The notes beneath the pieces were generated by a model that saw only the letters and a list, made by a program, of their open reading frames with translations, ran no database searches and was not told the origin of the DNA. A stretch of 64,000 nucleotides of DNA from Helicoverpa zea (taxonomy: Eukaryota > Arthropoda > Insecta > Lepidoptera > Noctuidae): contig NC_061468.1 of NCBI RefSeq assembly GCF_022581195.2, positions 11,550,001-11,614,000 of the forward strand. The letters are read 5' to 3'. Position 1 is the stretch's first letter; every line of letters begins with the position of its first letter. Positions 46,700 through 57,600 of this stretch are shown piece by piece. The position numbers and the translations under genes are program-made.

Positions 46700-46738
46700 G
46701 AACCTCCTCCTTTTTGGGAAGTCGGTAAAAAGCAAGGA
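46700..46738. repeat. short interspersed motif, 3 copies in the window
   Basis: gaattgagaacctcctcctt followed by tttgggaagtcggtaaaaag. Related copies lie at 5707-5736 (aacctcctttttt, aagtcggttaaaa) and 56304-56343 (gaattgagaacctccttctt, agaagtcggttaaaa). Probably the end of an unidentified interspersed element. Confidence 0.45.
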
Positions 46739-46799
46739 TAACATAAACCATATCATAGTTCATCAAATAATTACAAAAATATCAAGTTCTATAATATAA

Positions 46800-49700
46800 T
46801 TTATCTTTATGTTGCAGTCACATAAGACTAAGGTATTTACTTGGAAAGCTTCTTTGAATACAAGTAGCTACCTACTACCTATACACTTTCACAGCTGATA
46901 CTCTGGTTCGAAAAGTTACTAGAGGTAAATTTAAATAGCCACATAAACTTTAAAAATTATACCTTAATGAATTAAATAAAGCCAATCTACATTAAAAATT
47001 AAACGAATCATTAAAATTACAATCTGCTTACTTTTTTGCAAAACTTTTTTAATGTTAACATTACGGGTGGCAACTTATCACTATGTTTTTTTTTTAATTA
47101 AAACAAAAACACAATTTGAAACATTGATCCTTTTAATATATTTCTGATCGTACTTTTTAATTAAATATCCTATAATATATTGAAGGCCTTACACGAAATT
47201 CCTGTTAGGGAATTAAGACTTTAAGTCAGTTTCATAAAGTTTATAATCGACTGAGCTTTGGTATCAGCTGTTGCAATAATATTGGCTAGAGTACGCTCAA
47301 GAATTTCACTTTCAATCTATCTATATCAATAATATGATAAAAAATATGTTTGTCTGTGTGTTGAAATTATCTGTAGAAGATTTTTTTAACTCGCGTAAGA
47401 CAACATGGAGCCTAATAATAAATGAATGTAAAATAATAAATCCTCTGCATGAAGTATGGCTTAACAACATTTTCTAAAATAATTTATAGTTGCCAAGTCT
47501 AAGAGAATATTAATTGAGATCCTGTCAGTATATTCTGAAGAGATTTCAAGACTTTTGAATCAAGTCTTTCTTAAACTTAATTTTGACGTTTATAAATGTT
47601 AGTTTATTCAAAGAAGTGTTATTATCTTTGAAACTATATTACATAAGTAAGTCAGCCAGATAATGCATTTTTCACTAAGAGTTACTAGTGACTATGAAAC
47701 AGTAAAATTGTATGGACAAATGACTGATTGAAACGTGTGGCATCAAATGAATAAGTAAGCTTAGCAAAGACAATTGATGAGAGCTATAATGTTTACTTAC
47801 CCAACTTTAGCACCAAAAGTTGTTTGTAAAAAAATAATTTGCATGTTTTTTTAGCACGGAAAACCCGCGGCAAAAACATAGCAACCAATACATTCCGCAT
47901 TCGCGTGACACTGGCAGATGTGCACCGGCTTATCTCATCAAAAAAGAAAGCCCACATGCCCATAGGGACAGTCCTACATTTCTATATAGGTCACTCCTTA
48001 TATACAAGTTCATTTTAGTTTTAAGTGGCTGCCTTAAATTTACATCGGAATATTCAGGATTAAGATGTTATGTTCAGATAGGCGAATAAATTATGTAGTC
48101 TTTAGCCTTTATTGAGGTTACTTTGGAAGTTTTTTCCAGATAAGATAGGGTAAGGGTGTAGTTGTGGCAGGTTGGCAAAATAGTCGCATGATCGATTGGG
48201 TAGTACGATCCTAGGAGACCTGGTGAAACAGATGGTCGTTACTTTTACTTTTATTGTGACAGACCTTTCTAGTAGGGAGTATCCTGATATCCAGATGTGA
48301 TCCTTGCCGCAACTGTTCAATACATTTCTCAATAACTGGACTGCGGTCATGACATGGCAATTGCATCACGTTCCAAGAAAACAATTATGTAGTGATATGT
48401 AACTATCAGTATTTTTAAGACTGCATGTCTACCCATCTTTTCAAAGGTATTTCTGTCACATGTATCTCGATAATAAAGGAAATATTGGAACTAAGAAATA
48501 TTATATTGGGTGTTAATTCACTCAGTAAAATAAAATGGAGTTAATATCCATTCCTTATAATTGTCCTATAAGCACATGATCCACCAGTTTATATACGTTA
48601 TACAACATCACAAGCACTCGTAGCTTAAGCTTTCTTGCAAGTAACTTCTTTTAAAACAGCCAAGTAATCTTAAGATAAAATACCATATAAACTTACTTTA
48701 CCTGCGAATAGTTACTGAAAACACTACTAGTACAACCAGCTACCAGCGATTACTATCATTCAAGGTACAATCTCCCTGCAATCAGCAGCTTTCGACACGT
48801 TACACAAGTTTTATGTCCCTAACTATTAAAACAATGTATTTATTATCTTATAAAATAAGTACAAGTGCTCATTTAGTTAATTTATTAAGTATCTTAAAAC
48901 CTTCATTAGTTCAGACGTTAAAATTGTTTCGAATCAGCATGAGGTCTAAAATACGATGTTAAGGTCAAATTACATTAAGGGAAAAGGACCACGGGAGGCT
49001 CGTCAGCGAACGTACAGTTGGTACAAGGGCGGTAGGTAGGTTTAGAGAGCAATGGTAGCAAGACACCATAGTGAAGTTCCTCTGTCATGAGGATATGGCA
49101 AAGAAAAAGTAGGCATCTTTCTTAGAAGCTAAAACTCTGCTAAAGCTAAAGCTGTCAACCATTTCATTTCACCTTCATACATTACGTTAACATCTATCAC
49201 CTTTTAGATGTCACTAATCAGAACATCAAATCATCCATTACTCAAAATTAGGTCTCCAATAAAACCATCAGAACTACAAACCGTAAGAACCGAATAACCA
49301 ATCAGAATTTAGAAAATGAAACCCCAATTGGAGTAAGAGTGGACGTTATGCGAAGTCATATGACGAATTACTGACATAAATTGACCTATGTTGCGCCAAT
49401 CCGGACGCAAAGCTAAGTCTAGTGAAATAAACCTCTGGCACTTTGTCTATGTACTAGTATTAAACCCCGTTAAAGCTTGTAAGTGGTGCAAGGGGGGAGA
49501 TTATGGGGGTTAAGGAGTGGGGAGTTTGTGATGAGGAGGTGTCTTTGGAGCTTTTTTTATTGGAAATATCAATTTTGAGGAATGAACTATCTTACTGCAG
49601 TCAAAATAAACGCTAGTTTCTGGACAACAAATACTTTGTCTTTCAAACTACACAAGTAAGATTATCTACTTCCTAAGGATTGATAAAAAAATATACATTT

Positions 49701-51370
49701 AAAACCCAGAAGCAGGTTCTGCAAACACTTTTCAGTCTTGTTTTTTTCTCAAATGAGGACCATCCGTGTCAATATTTCCAAAAAACATTCAAAAAATAAT
49801 GTCAAGAGCACAGACTTTACCAAAACACACGTTGAAAAATCGCTGCCGCTTATGACTTAAACCGCTTACAAAGAGCAACAGAGCGAGCACGCACGTCCGA
49901 TACGCCGCGGGCAATCCGACCAGGGCTGGCACACCTGGCATTAAAATGTACTGTTGTAACGCGCGGCTTTGCCTAGGGTTGCTAAACCATGATGATTCAA
50001 TAGGAAACAGGCTGGTGAAGGCTGGTTTACAATATCCTTGATGAAAACTTAGAGTAAAAAACCGTTTATTCAAATAAGACTGATAAATCAGCACTTTTGA
50101 ACGTCAGAAACAAAAGACAGGCCCAAAACTTTCACCCTTCATCACTTCCTATGTTGTCACATATAGATATGAATCAATCAGTATGTCAGGAAGTCTAAAG
50201 ATATACATACCTGGATAGACTTTTAGAAACTCTATGGAAAAGGGCTTATCCTTTTAGAGAAACCACTTCCATTTCTCTATAAGTACAGGTTTCAGTAATT
50301 TCCTTTGCCATACTATTTCAAATGGCCACAGTTCACTATCAGTAATGATAATGATGAAAATTATACTTTCATCAAGCAATTGCAAATGGACGATATTTTC
50401 TAGTAAATACCAAATTAAAAATATTACTGAGAGAATTCGGGATAGCGATATCTTGCCCAGTAAATTGGTGTTTTATGGCAATGTGCGAACGATAGAGATA
50501 ATAGCGTAAATGTTAATAATATGTACATACATACAGCCTTATCGGGGTTTCGGCGAAAACATGAGCTTTTACCAGTTGCGATATTTTACGAATAAATGAA
50601 TTAATTTAGCGGTCACCTTTTGGCAGGTGAATTCGTAAAAGCAAGTAGGTATAACTTAGTACAACTTAAGCTTAACTAAACTGGTAAGTTTAGCATTTAT
50701 GTAACCTTTCTAAATCGTTGATAAATAGATGAACAGATAATTACAGTCGATCGCGTTAAGCATGCAACTTGACTGATATTTCCAGATGAACTGAAGAAAT
50801 GTGTACAAAATGCCAATTACACTGAGCAAAAAATATTGGTAGCAAATAAACAGATAATACTTAATCGAATGAAAGAACAAACATTGATAAAAAATAATTC
50901 ACGAATTATTATGTCATTTCATCCATACAGAAATTGCATTTACGTATAAGTATAGATTGCTGCAGTCCAAAGTGACTTCAATTCCCATTTACGGATTCAC
51001 CACAATAGAACAAACCCAGAAACCCAAAATTCTACCTAATAACACTGTTTATCATATAAACACAGCAATAACAACCGAAACTACAGAAAATATCCTGGAT
51101 CCAGCTAATTCTCCAAGCTAAATAACATTTAGATAAGCAAGTTCTTACCTGCAAAATGTCTAACTAAACTTCTACATAATATCCCGAGACTATTGTAAAA
51201 TTTATCAAAAGGATCTTCTTAAAACAGATCCGAGTAAGTAGTTGTTTCATACAATCCCTGAATTGCCGAAGTTGCTACAACAACTGGGAACTTCTGGTTT
51301 TGTCTCCATTCATAGGTGACATAATACAGAAGTAACCACAAGCTTCTACGTACTATTATGCCAGTTATCA
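46800..51370. other. long stretch of mostly unique DNA, no gene seen
   Basis: No domain-bearing frame, RNA gene or named repeat recognised over about 4.5 kb. A GC-richer block at 49850-49980 (cagagcgagcacgcacgtcc, atacgccgcgggcaatccga) holds no obvious motif. Confidence 0.35.
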
Positions 51371-51374
51371 AGAA

Positions 51375-51540
51375 CTAGCTATTCCCCGTGGTTCCACCTG
51401 CATCCCGAATGAATTTCTTCCTGTACTCTGATAAAAAGTAGGCTTTATCAGGCTATCTTCGCACCAACTTCAGTTAATTTGGTTTAATGGTTTTGGTGTT
51501 AAAATCAAAGAGACAGACAAATAGACAGATAGCTTTACTT
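51375..51540 (-). mobile_element. Helitron-like element, CTAG end
   Basis: Begins CTAG (51375-51378), then ctattccccgtggttccacc, tgcatcccgaatgaatttct, ctgataaaaagtaggcttta, aacttcagttaatttggttt and agagacagacaaatagacag. On the minus strand this is a Helitron-like element ending GGTGGAACCACGGGGAATAGCTAG. The 5' end is not sharply defined. Confidence 0.5.
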
Positions 51541-51564
51541 TCAATTTATAATCTAGACACACGG

Positions 51565-52145
51565 CAGTGTGTCCGCCAAGTTCGAGCAAAAAAAGCGACA
51601 CACCGGCCGTGGGTTATATTACACGAACCATTTCGGGCCAAATTCGACCCCCCTATAACTCAAAATCTATTTTATTTACACATTTCAAATTTCTAGTATC
51701 TGTTGAGACCCCTTCACTTATCTAAAATACAAAATTTCATTAATATACCTATTGTAGGTCTTGAGATATTGACGTCAGAAAATCGCTATTTTTACTATAC
51801 ACTCACTGACTGACTGACTGACTCACTCATCAAAAACCTAGACCACTTCCAATGGTCGTATTGACTTGAAATTTGGCATGGAGGTAGGTCTTTATGTCAA
51901 GGTAAAGGGAAAAATCTGAAAATGGCCAAGTGTGAGTCAGTTTCAAAATCATGAAGGTGTTTTATACCCGGTGTAAAATACCCCTAAGGAACTAAAACGA
52001 ACTAAATTTATCTATATTTATATAATATATCTTCGAATGATCGTACCGATCTGAAATTCGTTACAAAGGTTTGTATTTAGTCAAAGTAAAAATCTGAAAA
52101 CGGCCAAGTGTGAGTCACTTTCGAAAATAACGAATGTGTAACTTT
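51565..52145 (+). repeat. interspersed repeat with two internal copies of a ~80-bp unit
   Basis: Contains gacacaccggccgtgggtta, a (gact)n run (51798-51822) and two related units: 51868-51956 (cttgaaatttggcatggagg ... aaaatctgaaaatggccaag, tgtgagtca) and 52053-52130 (ctgaaattcgttacaaagg ... aaaatctgaaaacggccaag, tgtgagtca), spaced about 185 bp. No reading frame. It resembles a repeat type common in insect genomes, but I cannot name the family. Confidence 0.6.
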
Positions 52146-52343
52146 GATCCACGAACATAATATATGATAACATGTCATGTCAGTCAGTTGGTAAATCTAG
52201 TCCATTTAGTTAATCTAGTTTATTTTTTTGTAAGAAGCATAGTGCATATTAAAAATCTGAAATATAGTATAAATGAGACATTTCCTTAACTAACTTAATC
52301 ATAAGAAAAAAATAAAATAAACAACCTTACAAAAATAAATGAA

Positions 52344-52710
52344 ATCCCACCCAAAACAAAAATGTGAAAGGCTGCCAAGTTCGATAATATGGAAATCCTT
52401 CGCCTATAAAAGAAGTGAGATCTGAATAAGTACCAAGTTCCATACACATACCTCAGTTAAAAATAGTTACTTTTTAATAATGTTACTTGGCAAGTTTTAA
52501 TAGAAAATTAAATACTTGATTCATTGCGTTTTGTAGGTTTATAACAAGGTGTGTGAAAACTTGCCAAGTAACATCATTAAAAAGTAACTATTTTTAACTG
52601 AGGTATGTGTATGGAACTTGGTACTTATTCAGATCTCACTTCTTTTATAGGCGAAGGATTTCCATATTATCGAACTTGGCAGCCTTTCACATTTTTGTTT
52701 TGGGTGGGAT
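52344..52710. repeat. near-perfect 155-bp inverted repeat, 57-nt loop
   Basis: The left arm 52344-52498 and right arm 52556-52710 are reverse complements over 155 bp with a single mismatch that I could find (ttaataatg against ttaatgatg). The loop 52499-52555 is AT-rich. Outer ends are atcccacccaaaac and its complement. No clear target-site duplication (left flank ataaatga, right flank attactaa). No reading frame. Transcribed, it would give a ~155-bp double-stranded hairpin, a Dicer substrate. The right arm abuts a short Helitron-like remnant (52711-52745). The arms share gccaagttcga with the repeat at 51565. Confidence 0.95.
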
Positions 52711-52745
52711 ATTACTAACTGTTCCCCTTGGTTTCACCCAACAGA
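52711..52745 (-). mobile_element. tiny Helitron 3'-end remnant
   Basis: ctaactgttccccttggttt and cacccaac, read on the minus strand as GTTGGGTGAAACCAAGGGGAACAGTTAG, resembles a Helitron 3' terminus with CTAG changed to TTAG. Only about 35 bp. Confidence 0.3.
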
Positions 52746-52749
52746 ACTA

Positions 52750-54465
52750 ACCACGTTTGACTACGAACATAAGCCTTTTAAAATAGGCGTCGGAAAAACA
52801 GCAATCATAATTAATAAGTAAGAATTAATTTCTCAGTAAATCAATCTACAAATACATTCAATTGTTTTCAAAATCTCAAATAATCTGCAAATCCCTTTAA
52901 ATGAATCATTGTGTAACCTCCCCCCTTGAAACCTGAGTACTACATAATGGTGTCACAGCCTAAACATTATATACTTCCCTTAGCAGTATGCAAATATAAA
53001 TGAAGTGACATCTGATGCTCTGTGTCTTGGCACGGTGATGAGGAAACACCTTTGTGAGAGTGATCAGGCAAAGTGATGATTTTGGGACTTAATTTTGTGA
53101 TATCGGTAACTTCATTTACAGGATATAAAAATGTACTTAAACAGAACGTCATGTACTTAATCATGACAATCCTGTCATTCGAGATCCAAAGTATACCTAC
53201 GAATAGTCCAATATTTCAATATCACAAATAACGGCTTAGCACTATGCACCTACACAGGTACAATTACACCAATATACAGTACCTAGGCATGTATGTATAG
53301 GGCACAGAGCTATACAGCGATCTACACTTCTGTTTACCACCCTAGAACTCACGTAAGTACCACTTCGCGCCAACAAGTCATGCTCCTGAACTTAAGTGTG
53401 CAGTTTCTATTTTTCACACGTGCCCATAAATTCACCTCTACGCGGATCAAATTAAAGCGTACACCACTTTCACATAGGATTACTGTTCATGCCAGTAACA
53501 TCAACAGCCTTAAAAGGCGCTATATCATTGCCCAGTTATTTTGAACGCAAGTGTAATTTCGTTTTGTACTTTATGGTGTTTCTGCCGTATATGTGTCTTA
53601 CGAAAGGTGATGTACTTCTTTATGGGGTTACAACTCTATTTCTGATGGGGATTTATCCACAATAGTTATGTGATTGTTTTTTTTTTCTTTTTTTTTTTGG
53701 ATGTTCCCTTGGGACCTAAATGTACACAAGCTCTCTTGAAATTAGTGATCTTTGTACAAATATGTGGTGTTAGAACACAAGTCTTCCTTTTCTAGCTCCT
53801 AATTGGTTATAAGTATTTTACAGCTGCCAAACAATCAACCAACGTAAAATTATGACCATATAATAATTTGTGTCAAGCTAGTTTTAGAAAGTAAAATATA
53901 GATAATTATCGTATTGAAAACCGTATCGACAATTTCAAAACGTACACCTTTTCACTCCAAACTATTGCAAGAAGTAATAAAATCCATAATAATTGGCATA
54001 TTGGAAAAGTTATCGGGAATTTGGTTTACTACGAAAGTCAAATAACAGTAAATTTTAGCAGTATTACTATACTCGCAGTAAGCTGTTACATATATTTTGT
54101 TATTTCCCTAATCCCATTAATATTCAGACCTAGTGCAGGACCTAGAAATGCACAAGCGTAAACTTTAAAGAATGTACTGAACTCGTAAATATTTTAAATA
54201 TGTGCTCTTAAAAGTCACAGTCGATACATGGCTGGTTAGATTCTTAGAAACTGGATAAGAAATCGAACACATTGGGACTATACTCTACATGCCATAAGCA
54301 GCTAAATGAACCAATAAGAAATGTTTCTTTATTATGTGTGTGTACAAAAATTTTTAAATAGGTAGCTAAAAATAAATAAGGCCAAGACAAGATCGAATGA
54401 ATAGCACCCGCACCCGATCACAGGTGAATCACAGGTCACTTAACTACTCTATATTAAAATTGCTT
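52750..54465. other. unique DNA, no gene seen
   Basis: No recognised gene or repeat except a T-rich low-complexity run at 53678-53699. Confidence 0.35.
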
Positions 54466-54469
54466 TCAG

Positions 54470-54614
54470 GATAGGTGAACATCGAGAAAAAAGACGACAG
54501 GTTCCAAGATCAACGAAGCAAGGAAGAAGAAGAAGCAAATCCAAGATTCGTATCCAAAAGCAGAAACTCCCGGAACAAAATGGAAGCAATCAGGACCATA
54601 CAGCGACCTCATAA
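54470..54614 (+). CDS. possible terminal exon encoding a basic tail, doubtful
   Basis: A pyrimidine-rich tract ending in ttgctttcag (54460-54469) looks like a 3' splice site. In the frame starting at 54471 the following 47 codons are open to a TAA (54612-54614). They encode a highly basic, polar tail (IGEHREKRRQVPRSTKQ, GRRRSKSKIRIQKQK). A second frame is also open to 54672 (EKKDDRFQDQRSKEEEEANP). Purine-rich composition by itself keeps frames open, and no upstream exon was recognised. Confidence 0.15.
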
Positions 54615-54679
54615 CTCGATAGACTATAAATTTTTACAAGACGCTAAAAGCATGGCGGGCTGTGACACGTAAATTGTCA

Positions 54680-57600
54680 TCAGAGTTTTATGTAGCCATG
54701 AAACGTGCTCGCTTATTACTGCACAAACGTTTGATGGAGATCTTTCCTCCGTGGGGAATTTTAAGGGGTTTTTTAAGGTTCTTCAAGTATGTTGTGTGCA
54801 TTTGTAATAAGTTCGGTAGGTGTAGGTCTGGGTGGGTGTAAGTTTTATTTGGATGTATCTATCTATAGAATGTTAGTGGTTAAGTTAAGCTCTGAAGTAC
54901 AGCCACTTTCATTTTATTTGGACTATTCTTAATTCATACAGTACAATCTTCCGATGATAGCCACTAATGATGTAAATCATGCAATACAAAATTATGCCTT
55001 CTCTAAATGAATACATAGGCATCTTACTGCAAAAATACCGATAAAATCTCTTGACAAGACAAAGAAAATTGGTAATCATTTAAGAATCGATGCTTTCAAT
55101 TTGCTAAAACACACTCGTACCTACTTCCTAATCCATTCCCAAATTCAATAACATTATCCAATAACAACAGCTACCAAAAAGCTACCAATAAATACTGCAT
55201 CAGGCTTTGATTTATGATTCGTTAAAAGCAACGCTAGGGATGCGAAAAACTACAATAAAATAATAATAATCGTTATGCAAAAAACTGTAATGGAATCACT
55301 CGATCGCAGTAATGTAACGAACGATTGATTTATTACTTGTCGACTAAGAAAAATGACTATAAAATACAACGTGGGGTTTACAGCTGACGGCACGGTAGCG
55401 TGACGGGATGGTTTGGATATTCTGCGTAAGTTATTGGTAATGTTTTTGCCAATTGTTTTATTGAAACGGATCGAAAAAAAATACTCATAGTTAATAATAA
55501 GTACCTATACGTAGTCATGTATGTAGTATTTTAGTTAACAAACTCTTTTATAAAGTTTGTTACAAATATGAACTCAATTTTAAGAAAAGGGATTTTTGCT
55601 ATTTGTAAAAACACAGGTGGTCTCAGACTTTAAGTACACAGACAGGTGTCCATTTTCCTGTTAATGTAAGTGTATTAAATATTTAGTTGAAAAAATATTA
55701 CTTGAAAGATGATAGGTATCAGACAAGAATATATAAGAAGAAGATATATATTATGTACAACAGGATAGTAATAAAATATGACTACCTGTATAAACAAATG
55801 CAAAACGTGAGCTCTAAAGAGAAGCATTTTATTAAAATGTTAGCTCTTTAGCAGATTATAGGCTGCCGACTTTTCGCAGCAAATCCGTGCTCATCAAGCG
55901 GAGAATCGGTAATATATTTTAATGGCCCACAGAATGAAGGTCGAAGGTGATTGATGAACTATCCCCTGTACTATATTAAGCAATTTAGGGAACTTATAGA
56001 GGTCATTACTATCCTGTTATATTAATGTGCATAATAACCCTTGGGCAGGTAATTGACCGTAGAAATAAACTAAAAAGGAGAGTGTGTCTTATTAGAAACT
56101 AGCTGGAAATATTCGTAACTTCAAAGTTACTGAAAAAGATATATAGAATTATAGAGAATTATGTTTAAGCAAAGCTTACCATGAATATCCATCAATTTAC
56201 TATTAAATAGCTTTATCACGCTAAGCTACCTAAAGAATATTTCCGAACGACACAATATCAAGATCTTGAGCGTACAGTTTGGCTAAAAATGTAAGATTCC
56301 GGCGAATTGAGAACCTCCTTCTTTTTCAGAAGTCGGTTAAAACGAAGCAAAAATAGTCATTAGCTATTTCAAAGACTATGAATTAACCGTCTTATAATTA
56401 TCGATTCTTTTATTTACCTATTCTCTATATATTCCACAAAGAAAGCTTTCCTTTTAATCTGGAATCTCTCTATAATTTCTAAAGCCTGTTTAAAAATGAC
56501 AAATGAATAACTAATAAACACTTAATGACAGGAGAATCAGTCATCAACCATAAGTGCTATAATCTGGTTCTTCGGTGCTCTTTGACCAGCTGTGCGGAAC
56601 GGTATTATGTTGCTATGTGTAGGAACAGAGTGGTCTGTGTTCAAGAACTATAGTTTAGTGCCTTTGGAATTGAATGGAATGACTAAGGTAGGAGACACGG
56701 TATGATGGCATGTTAGTATGTCAGTGGGTTTTCTTGTTATGTTAAAGTTAAAAGTATTAAAAGGAAAACATGTCTACACTGTTATTACAAAAAACCATTT
56801 AACAAGAAAGACTTGTATGTATGTATAATCTCAAAAACCATTGAAATCAAAATCAACATTAGAGTGGTATTGTTTAACATACGCTCTATTTTACCGAGTA
56901 CGGAAAGTCATTATACCGGAAAGCGACCGCAAACAAAATATTAGGTATTTGTAGTCAGAGAAACAGACAACTGACCATTCAATTCAGACAGTTAGAACCC
57001 AAATAAGTCAAACTTTATCTCCCATCTATCACTACACACAATTCTCACACACGGTTCTAAATAGGCATTTAAGCAAGCAAAGTTCTGATACAGCACATTT
57101 GATCGACATGCAGTACAAAGCGTATGTCTGACCTCTTGCAAACAGCTCGCGAACAAACGAGCTATTGTTGAGCTCAATGCGAGGATAATAAATACGTTAC
57201 CAACGTTTAATCTCCGAGGATTGTGCGAGATTTTCTGATAGATTATATCTGATGGGAGACTGGGCGAAGTTCGGAGTTAGGCAAATTGTTTGGCTAAAAG
57301 AGTGGGTTGGTTACTTCTAGGCAAGCGTGCTTCACTTTAGAAGACATCATCGCTTGTCATCACAGTAGTGGCCATAGGCAAAGTGGTAAAATGCGTGCCT
57401 ATCTTAATTTAAAAAAATGTAAAGCGTATGATCACAAAGTCAATGTTTTCTATTACTTCTCTATAGATAAGCAATCCACAAATCAATCGAACAAAAAATC
57501 TTCTTTAATACACTGCAAAATTCTGTATTCCAGAATACAAAAATAAGTCAGCTTTGTAGTAAATCAGGCTTGTCCTTTCTAGATGGTTTGTAATTCTTTT

